A stretch of DNA of 23,855 bases from a virus, in IMG/VR virus record IMGVR_UViG_3300039050_000148, positions 8,083 to 31,937 of that record; one strand, written 5' to 3'. Below the pieces are notes generated by a model. The model saw only the letters and a program-made list of their open reading frames with translations. It was not told where the DNA came from and ran no database searches. Below are positions 18,185 through 23,855 of this stretch, piece after piece. Every line of letters starts with the position of its first letter. Position 1 is the first letter of the stretch. The position numbers and the translations under genes are program-made.

Positions 18185-19801
18185 ATGGCAAGATTAGAAG
18201 CAAATTTAACAGTAAAAACAGGAAAAGGAGCAGATTATTTATGCGAAATGACGGAACAATATTCTGATATTCTTACAGCACAACAAATTGTAGATAATGG
18301 AGATGAATACACGCAACTTGCTAGTTTTGGTGTTGCATCAAGTATCGGTGGAGATGCTGGACTTAGAATGGAAGGTTCAAAATTAATTATTGTAAAAAAT
18401 AATTCTGACATACCAGTTGAGCTACAGATACAAACTACTGAATGGAAAGATAATTCTAATGTAGATGAATTAAATAGTGTTGATTTAGGTCCGGATTCTG
18501 CAACATCAGTAAGACAGTTGTCTTATATACTTGCAGCTAATGAATATATGGTTCTTCCTAGTACTTGGATGGTAAGCTATGCAGAAGCACATTCAGCAGG
18601 TAATGCTAAAACTATTGACAATAAAGGTGGATATGATGTTAATAGTGGAAAACTTTATAGTACTGCTATAGTAGATATTGCAACAGCATTAGAAAATGAT
18701 ACTACGACATTTGTTGTTGATGATACAGATTATTTTAAGGTTGGCGATTTAATACAATTAGGATCTACAACAGGTACGACTGCTACTAACATAGAAATTG
18801 CGAGAGTTGCATCAATAACTAATTCAACAACTATGATTTTAGAAAGAGGTTTGTATGGTTCAATAACTGCCGATAAAGATGCTCAAACTGATTCTACTAA
18901 TGGAGCAGTAGTTAATGCTAAAGTTTATTTACCTTGGTTCAATACTCAAGAAGATTATGATAAGTATCACGATGATGCAAATGCTTTAGGTATAGTTCAA
19001 ACAAATAAAACTGGTAGATACACAGCACAAAATTTATTTGGTTATGGAAGAACTGCTGATGGTATAGCTGAAGGAATTGTAAAAGGTTCTTTAGCTTTTA
19101 AATTTTACAATGCTGGTTTCCAAGAATTTGGTTTATCAGGTATTACACCTTCAACTCATTCAGGTTTAGCTGCTTCCACAGCTTATGCTTTTAACATTAC
19201 AGTAGATGGTGGTAGTACATTTGCTAGTTTATCATTTACAACTGATGCTTCTAATTTAAACTTTGGAGGTAATAATGGTATTATAAGTAAAATTCAAGCA
19301 GCACTTGATACACAATATTATACATCAGGAAACTTATTTGAAAAAGCAGTTAGTGTAGGTATTGTTAATGGCGATATTAGATTTACTTCAGGAACAAGAA
19401 CAAGAAATTCAGCTATAGCTTTAGCAGCACCATCAAGTGGAACAACACCATTTGGAGTTGGTAGATTACCTGCCATTGGAAGTATTGAAGCTGCTGTAGC
19501 AGCTAAATTGCCTGATGATACTATTGAAGATAAAACATACAATATATCAAAATCAAATAAAAGTATATTTGCTTATGATGATGGTAAAGGTAACATAATA
19601 GGTTTAGCTACAGGTACTATAAATTATGAAACAGGTGCTATAGATATTCAAGGTCCTGCTAATGCTGAGTTTGTAGTAAGTTTTAATTATGATTCGGCAC
19701 ATAGTGGTGGATTAAATAACAGTAACACTATTAAAACAATATCTGCAAGAAGTTTAAATAGTAAGATAGATGCAGAAGTAGAAATACTAGGGTTTGTATA
19801 A
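18185..19801 (+). CDS. Large beta-rich virion protein (538 aa)
   Basis: 538 residues, ribosome-binding site TTAGGAGAAA. Thr/Ala/Ser/Gly-rich with many short strands: segments such as TTTFVVDDTDYFKVGDLIQLG and EIARVASITNSTTMILERG (180-220) look like the 'domain with xxVGDxI.lg...e.VtVtsv..ttltV.RG' found in phage structural proteins. Between fibre-like genes and the neck gene, so likely a structural part of tail, baseplate or head decoration. Exact identity not established. Confidence 0.55.
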   Translation: MARLEANLTVKTGKGADYLCEMTEQYSDILTAQQIVDNGDEYTQLASFGVASSIGGDAGLRMEGSKLIIVKNNSDIPVELQIQTTEWKDNSNVDELNSVDLGPDSATSVRQLSYILAANEYMVLPSTWMVSYAEAHSAGNAKTIDNKGGYDVNSGKLYSTAIVDIATALENDTTTFVVDDTDYFKVGDLIQLGSTTGTTATNIEIARVASITNSTTMILERGLYGSITADKDAQTDSTNGAVVNAKVYLPWFNTQEDYDKYHDDANALGIVQTNKTGRYTAQNLFGYGRTADGIAEGIVKGSLAFKFYNAGFQEFGLSGITPSTHSGLAASTAYAFNITVDGGSTFASLSFTTDASNLNFGGNNGIISKIQAALDTQYYTSGNLFEKAVSVGIVNGDIRFTSGTRTRNSAIALAAPSSGTTPFGVGRLPAIGSIEAAVAAKLPDDTIEDKTYNISKSNKSIFAYDDGKGNIIGLATGTINYETGAIDIQGPANAEFVVSFNYDSAHSGGLNNSNTIKTISARSLNSKIDAEVEILGFV

Positions 19802-19802
19802 A

Positions 19803-19862
19803 ATGCCGTACAAGAAAAAGAAAAAAACTAAAAAGACTAAGAGTAGAAACAGGAGGAAGTAA
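19803..19862 (+). CDS. Putative 19-residue Lys/Arg-rich peptide
   Basis: ATG at 19803 one base after the preceding stop; product MPYKKKKKTKKTKSRNRRK, 13 of 19 residues basic. It ends TAATG on the next start and its last codons supply AGGAGG for that gene, so it might merely couple translation. It could also be a DNA-binding peptide. Low confidence because of its length. Confidence 0.35.
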   Translation: MPYKKKKKTKKTKSRNRRK

Positions 19863-20836
19863 TGGCTACAGCAGCAATATATTGTACACATAAAGAATTA
19901 AAGAGAGTATTTCCTCAACTTGATAGTTTTGATAATAAAAAACAGATTTATGGTTGGACAGAAGTTTCAAGTAATAAATATGCTGCTCATAATAGTGGTA
20001 TAGTAAGTCAATTATTTGCAGATGGAGAGGATTTAGGACCTGCACAGTCAGCACATACTGATTTAAATGTTGAAGGCGAATGGTTTTATAATTCTGCTGA
20101 AGATGTATGTTATTATTATTCAGCTAATACTCCATTAGATAAATTAATGGAAGGTGGAGAAGAATTTACTGCTATGGTTACACAATATAGAACTGATGCA
20201 AGTAGATACCTTGATAGTATGCTTGATCCTAATATGCCTAAAGAAGCATTAAAAGACAAAGAGGGTAACTTTGATTACATTATTATACGTACTACATCTT
20301 TACTTGCTGCTAATTTTATGATTAAAAGCCACGACCCTAATAGTGAACTTGCTAATGCTTTAATGGAAGAAGCTAGTCTTAACATTGAAAACATTAATCA
20401 AGGTAGAGCAGCTTTATCTTGGCAAGTATCAAGAGATTCATCTCAAGGAATAGTTAGAGATGTAACTTACACTTCAGGTAAAATTAGACCTGTAGATACA
20501 AGAGGTGAATGGTCAGGTACTTATGATTTAATTAAGGTTAAAATAGGTACTGGTGGCGTTTTAGGAACGGCTACATATTCAGTATGGGTTAAAGATGGTG
20601 ATGGACTTAAAAATCAACAAATTATTACTAATGAAGTAATCAATGGTGATTATCAATCTTTAGCAGGTGGATTAGAGATAAGATTTGCAGGTAGTACAGA
20701 TTCTACACAAGCTGCTGCTAATGATGAATGGGAAATAGAAGTATTTGGAAGACACGAGGTTGTAGATGTATCAGAAGGTAAAGCCGTTAAAATGACAAGA
20801 ACAGGTAGAGCTTCATATAAAAGGAAGTATAACTAA
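19862..20836 (+). CDS. Head-tail connector-like structural protein (324 aa)
   Basis: N-terminal region CTHKELKRVFPQLDSFD...W...VSSNKY resembles the head-completion adaptor type (start of gp6-like connectors, which begin 'YcT..elk.'), with a helical middle (LLAANFMIKSHDPNSELANALMEEASLNIENIN) and a beta-rich C-terminal half (IKVKIGTGGVLGTATYSVWVKDGDGL) that looks like an added Ig-like or fibre domain. It precedes the tail terminator gene, which fits a neck role. Fusion of a connector and a display domain would be longer than a normal adaptor. Confidence 0.55.
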   Translation: MATAAIYCTHKELKRVFPQLDSFDNKKQIYGWTEVSSNKYAAHNSGIVSQLFADGEDLGPAQSAHTDLNVEGEWFYNSAEDVCYYYSANTPLDKLMEGGEEFTAMVTQYRTDASRYLDSMLDPNMPKEALKDKEGNFDYIIIRTTSLLAANFMIKSHDPNSELANALMEEASLNIENINQGRAALSWQVSRDSSQGIVRDVTYTSGKIRPVDTRGEWSGTYDLIKVKIGTGGVLGTATYSVWVKDGDGLKNQQIITNEVINGDYQSLAGGLEIRFAGSTDSTQAAANDEWEIEVFGRHEVVDVSEGKAVKMTRTGRASYKRKYN

Positions 20837-21273
20837 TGCCAGTAAGTTTTACTAACAACTTTAAGAATATATTAGATAAATTACGTAATGTATTAAGAAC
20901 AGAATTTAAGGGTACTTTACCTATTTACATAGGACACGAGACTAAAGAAGTGGCGACACAGTATTTACGTCTTGACCCTATAGGTAGTACACTAAGTGAG
21001 TATAATACAACTTCTGAAACGAGGGAGTTTCAAATTAATATGTTTTATTATTTTGCAGACCCTAATGTGAATAAGTCATCATTAGACCACGTTTTAAGAT
21101 TTGTATCAAGAATTGAGGCGTTAATACACGACAATACAGCGATGGTATTGACAGATAGTAGTAATTGTTTTAACTGTAGAGTTGAATCAACTGAACTAAA
21201 TGCCTTAGATGACGAAAACGAATATGTTGTCCAATTTGAATGGCGTGGACAACATTTAGGTAATATAGGATAA
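20836..21273 (+). CDS. Tail terminator / tail completion protein (gpU-like)
   Basis: 145 residues with the small alpha/beta layout of tail terminator proteins: an N-terminal helix (NILDKLRNVLRTEF), a strand (LPIYIGHE), then long strands (REFQINMFYYFAD), a helix (DHVLRFVSRIEALIHDN), and strands to the end (NEYVVQFEWRGQH). These cap the tail tube and join it to the neck. Location between the connector and tail tube genes supports it. TAATG overlap with the preceding gene. Confidence 0.65.
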   Translation: MPVSFTNNFKNILDKLRNVLRTEFKGTLPIYIGHETKEVATQYLRLDPIGSTLSEYNTTSETREFQINMFYYFADPNVNKSSLDHVLRFVSRIEALIHDNTAMVLTDSSNCFNCRVESTELNALDDENEYVVQFEWRGQHLGNIG

Positions 21274-21282
21274 GGAGGTTTT

Positions 21283-21474
21283 ATGAAAATAAAACTAATA
21301 AAAAAGAGTACAGTTTTACCTAATTGTTGGAAGTCCTGTGGTGTAGATAAAGACGCTTGGGATAAACTACAAGAAGGTAAAGAAATAGAAGTTAAACAAA
21401 TAGGTAGTGCAATAGAGAGTTTAGTTGAATCTAAGTCGTCTGCAACACCAATAAAGAAAAAGGAGAGTAAATAA
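21283..21474 (+). CDS. Hypothetical protein (63 aa)
   Basis: ATG at 21283 with AAGGAGG upstream. Contains LPNCWKSCGVDKDAWDKLQEGKEIEV (12-37): a Cys pair and Trp pair, then a Ser/Lys-rich tail. Similar small proteins lie beside tail-tube genes in many phages. No defined function. Stop overlaps the tail-tube start as TAATG. Confidence 0.5.
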   Translation: MKIKLIKKSTVLPNCWKSCGVDKDAWDKLQEGKEIEVKQIGSAIESLVESKSSATPIKKKESK

Positions 21475-22475
21475 TGGCAACATCAGCACATTCGTTCTCA
21501 CCTAAAGAGTTTAAATGCTTTGTTATATCTGATGCAACCAATGCTGGTACATCAGGAATACATTCATCAAATATGCTACAATTAGATGTTGATAGTATAT
21601 CTATGCCCAGCTTAAATGTTTCACAAACATTAGATGTTAGAAGTGGTGTAGGAGCAACTCTAAAAGATGAGGACTTTTTTCAAGACAACAAAATGAGAGT
21701 AGTAGAATTAGGACTTTCAGGAACATTACACGATGATGCAGGTCATAGATTGCTTTTAGCTAATATTTGTGGAGCTGCACAAGCAGACGATACAAATCAA
21801 ACTATTGCATCTGGACATAAAATAGTATCTCAATTATATGGTTCAGCAGTAACAAATAATGCTTCATCATTAACTGTAGTATTACAACCATCAGATGTTA
21901 CTAATCAAACAGGATTAGAAATGCCCGGAATGGTTGTAACAAACTTTTCAATATCAGCAGATTCAGGAACAGAAGGTGGAAGATATAAATTTTCAGCTAC
22001 CTTACAATCAGGCAAAACACCTGATTTAAATTCTACTGCTGCTGCTGGAAGTACTGTATATGCAAACACTACAACAACAACTTTAGCTTCTGCATCAGTA
22101 ACTAAAATCTTTAATAAAGATGCGATGTTAAATAGTTTTACTACAACTATTGATTACCCTGCTGTATTTTCAGGTCACTCATCAACAGGTTACCAACTTG
22201 TAGGTAGAGGTGCAGAATGTTCAGTAACTCACGATTGTCAAATTAAATACGATTCTGAGACTAAAGCATTAATAAACTCATTTGATACACAAACTGCTGC
22301 ATTAGCAGAAAATATGTTTATTATTGCTAATGATGGCAACTTTGGAATAGATACAGCTAATGGTGTATTAACTAATGTAGCATATTCAGAAGGCGATATA
22401 ATGATGCTTGATGTTTCTATTAAAGCAGTAGATGATGGTACAGATGCGTTATTAGAAATTGATTTAAGCGATTAA
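21474..22475 (+). CDS. Major tail (tube) protein
   Basis: 333 residues, beta-rich, Ser/Thr/Ala-rich. Position after the tail terminator and before a two-frame chaperone region and the tape measure is the usual position of the tail tube gene. Segments 'LNVSQTLDVRSGVGATLKDEDFFQDNKMRVVELGLSGTLH' and 'DAMLNSFTTTIDYPAVFSGHSSTGYQL' suit a tube protein with repeated strands. Assignment relies mainly on order. Confidence 0.65.
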   Translation: MATSAHSFSPKEFKCFVISDATNAGTSGIHSSNMLQLDVDSISMPSLNVSQTLDVRSGVGATLKDEDFFQDNKMRVVELGLSGTLHDDAGHRLLLANICGAAQADDTNQTIASGHKIVSQLYGSAVTNNASSLTVVLQPSDVTNQTGLEMPGMVVTNFSISADSGTEGGRYKFSATLQSGKTPDLNSTAAAGSTVYANTTTTTLASASVTKIFNKDAMLNSFTTTIDYPAVFSGHSSTGYQLVGRGAECSVTHDCQIKYDSETKALINSFDTQTAALAENMFIIANDGNFGIDTANGVLTNVAYSEGDIMMLDVSIKAVDDGTDALLEIDLSD

Positions 22476-22499
22476 TAAATAACAAAAAGGAATAAAACA

Positions 22500-22781
22500 A
22501 TGGAAATGAAACTTAAATCTGGAAAGAAAATTAAGTTAAAAGATGTATCTATAGATGAGAGAGATGAAATGCTTGATTCTGTACAATATCAATATGATGA
22601 AAAAGGAAGTCCTAAAGGTATGAAGATGATGAATACCACAATGACTAAATGGATCCGTGTTGGTGTTGATGGCGATACATCTGATAAGTTTCTAAAAACA
22701 CTTTCACTAGAAGATAGAACTGAAATTTTTATTAAAATGCAGGAATATCTTATGGTGGGGGAAGACAAAGCCTCCAAGTAG
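22500..22781 (+). CDS. Tail assembly chaperone G-like (93 aa)
   Basis: 93 residues, helical, charged, with SLEDRTEIFIKMQEYLMVGEDK at the end. It lies between the tail tube and tape measure and its end overlaps a second frame, which is the pattern of lambda G and G-T. The frame-0 product would be G; a -1 shift near 22757-22763 would make a 237-residue G-T fusion. These chaperones coat the tape measure during tail assembly. No sequence motif is shared with lambda, so the call is positional plus frameshift-based. Confidence 0.65.
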   Translation: MEMKLKSGKKIKLKDVSIDERDEMLDSVQYQYDEKGSPKGMKMMNTTMTKWIRVGVDGDTSDKFLKTLSLEDRTEIFIKMQEYLMVGEDKASK

Positions 22782-22814
22782 AACTGACTATATTGTCTGA
22801 TAGCTGTGGAGGCT
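22757..22814 (+). promoter_or_regulatory. Programmed -1 frameshift signal
   Basis: Slippery run GGGGGAA (22757-22763) in the G frame, followed after 5 nt by a perfect 8-bp stem AGCCTCCA (22769-22776) with TGGAGGCT (22807-22814) around a 30-nt loop. The -1 frame is open from 22736 to the tape-measure start, while the second frame has no good ribosome-binding site at its first start. P-site GGG re-pairs perfectly; A-site GAA to GGA is a weaker match. Spacing and stem match known tail chaperone frameshift sites. Confidence 0.6.
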
Positions 22815-23212
22815 GTCAATATTGTGAATTTCCATACGAAGCAACGATACCTGTAAATACAGGAAACGGATACGAAACACGAGAGTTTGAATCACAAGAT
22901 GATGTTTGGGCAGTTATTGATTTAATTGCCCAAGAAACTAAGAATTTTAACGAAGAACAAGGAAAGGATTTTGATTTGGCAAAAAGTATAAGAAGTCAAA
23001 TTCCATTTTTTACTTGTTTTAATCATATAAGAGATGAAAAATACCTTAAACTTCTTAACAAATATTTATATTGTACTGAGACAGGGATACCAGCACATAA
23101 CGGTTGTTATGGTGAGCAACCTGCAAGATGGGTACAATATTTTTTTATAATTAAAAATGCGATGGCGAAAAAGCAGAATATGATACAAGAGAAAGCGAAA
23201 AAAGATGTCTGA
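22793..23212 (+). CDS. T-frame of tail assembly chaperone (made by -1 frameshift)
   Basis: The frame is open from 22736; a TTG at 22793 is the first possible start but has no ribosome-binding site, so it is probably made only as a fusion to the G-like protein. The segment begins with C5, C8 and C11 (SCGGCQYCEF, CxxCxxC), which is uncommon for such proteins and could bind a metal. It is followed by a helical region (DDVWAVIDLIAQETKNF) and a compact, aromatic end. The tape measure starts within its last codons (8-nt overlap). Confidence 0.6.
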   Translation: MSDSCGGCQYCEFPYEATIPVNTGNGYETREFESQDDVWAVIDLIAQETKNFNEEQGKDFDLAKSIRSQIPFFTCFNHIRDEKYLKLLNKYLYCTETGIPAHNGCYGEQPARWVQYFFIIKNAMAKKQNMIQEKAKKDV

Positions 23213-23855
23213 TATTATAGTAAAGTTTAAACCACAAGGACATAAAGGTTTAATAGATGCAATTAGAAAATTAGAATTAGCACAAAAAGATGCTACAAAA
23301 GGTGGCAAAAAATTTAGTGACCAAACTGGTAGGCTTCGTGGCTCTATGAGCACTTTACAGAACAGTTTTGCAACAGTCCGTTCTAAATTGTTATTATATA
23401 ATTTTGCTTTAGGTATGGGTATTAGCCAAATGGTTAAATTTGCCCAACAATCAGCTAAAATTAAAAATATGGAAAGGGCATTTACTAGTTTAGCAGGTTC
23501 TGGAGAAGATGCTGCTGTTGGTATATCTAAACTAAGGTCAGCTACACAGGGAACTGTTTCAGATTTTGATTTATTACAACAAGCAAACAATGCTATGGTT
23601 CTTGGTATTACTGATAGTACAGACCAAATGGCTGATATGTTTGATTTAGCAAAAAAATTAGGTGATGCTTTAGGTAGAGATGCTGTATCATCTGTTGAAT
23701 CATTAGTAACTGGTATTGGTCGTCAATCTCGTCTGATGCTTGATAATATTGGTATTATTGTCAAATCAGAAGATGCTTATCAAAAATATGCTTTAGCTAA
23801 TAATTTAGTTGCTTCAGAATTAACTGATACCGAAAAAAAACAAGCATTTATGAAC
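23205..23855 (+). CDS. Tape measure protein, N-terminal part (runs off right edge)
   Basis: 217 codons are present and the frame is open to the edge. N-terminal MSDIIVKFKPQGHKGLIDAIRKLELAQKD resembles tape measure starts, followed by helical amphipathic stretches and an Ala/Gly/Ser-rich pattern (MERAFTSLAGSGEDAAVGISKLRSATQGTVSDFDLLQQANNAMVLG) matching the TMP-like 'f..l.g......a......l...t...g.....f......l...a.G' core. It sets tail length and later enters the host. Located just after the chaperone pair as usual. Confidence 0.85.
   Translation, partial: MSDIIVKFKPQGHKGLIDAIRKLELAQKDATKGGKKFSDQTGRLRGSMSTLQNSFATVRSKLLLYNFALGMGISQMVKFAQQSAKIKNMERAFTSLAGSGEDAAVGISKLRSATQGTVSDFDLLQQANNAMVLGITDSTDQMADMFDLAKKLGDALGRDAVSSVESLVTGIGRQSRLMLDNIGIIVKSEDAYQKYALANNLVASELTDTEKKQAFMN

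Noticed and set aside
23066-23590. A 174-codon minus-strand frame overlapping the T-frame and tape measure.
   Set aside because: Both plus-strand frames continue the late operon with convincing order; the minus frame has no motif or ribosome-binding site.
1-23855. CRISPR arrays, insertion sequences, rRNA or clear tRNA genes.
   Set aside because: No regularly spaced repeats, transposase motifs, terminal repeats or tRNA cloverleaf were seen.

Overview
This window is part of an AT-rich tailed (Caudoviricetes) phage or prophage genome. It has HTH-type small and large terminase, portal, scaffold, major capsid, neck, tail tube, tail chaperone and tape-measure genes, and no integrase or host-like gene is visible. 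Clear Shine-Dalgarno sequences (GGAG, AGGAGG), very small overlapping genes and low GC fit phages of streamlined, AT-rich marine bacteria (for example SAR11-type alphaproteobacteria). That host guess is inference from style only. A tape-measure gene and tail-tube-like gene imply a long tail (siphovirus or myovirus).

Layout. (1) 1-7692, all on the minus strand, is the early and DNA-metabolism region. Reading in the transcribed direction, it starts with an array of tiny AT-rich unknown genes (7692 to 5035). A repeat-rich spacer (4677-5034) and an HTH regulator follow. Next come a Sak/DUF1071-like single-strand annealing protein, an SSB-like protein ending in DNDLPF, a winged-helix protein, a replication-O/DnaD-like protein, a Holliday-junction-resolvase-like nuclease, small membrane peptides, an HNH protein and an MT-A70 DNA adenine methyltransferase that runs off the left edge. 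(2) 7693-8233 is a 541-bp divergent control region with two TTTACA/TGTAAA operator-like palindromes, a tandem 13-mer repeat and a GC-rich hairpin block. (3) The small terminase is alone on plus (8270-8905). (4) 8902-12651 on minus holds TerL, portal, a gpG/gp10-like virion morphogenesis protein and three small genes, two of them membrane proteins. (5) 12740 to the right edge on plus holds scaffold, capsid, lysozyme, a holin-like TTG-start peptide, metallophosphoesterase, fibre-like proteins, neck, tail terminator, tail tube, G/G-T tail chaperone pair and the start of the tape measure.

The most striking non-coding feature is a complete hammerhead ribozyme motif on the minus strand at 7251-7301. 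It has a perfect core (CUGAUGA, GAAA, GUC), a 6-bp stem I and a 6-bp stem III, in type I topology. It sits between two small early genes and is flanked on both sides by near-copies of the local ribosome-binding leader, so it is placed to cut the early polycistronic mRNA. Other structured or regulatory candidates are two related three-way-junction-like intercistronic elements (926-996 and 2055-2122), a third intercistronic inverted repeat (2749-2813), a long hairpin in the repressor spacer (4969-5008 region), a -1 frameshift signal with a downstream 8-bp stem in the tail chaperone pair (22757-22814), and a strong hairpin behind the capsid gene.

Many genes are shorter than 60 codons. They were called from start codon, ribosome-binding site and tight end-to-start packing, not from homology.
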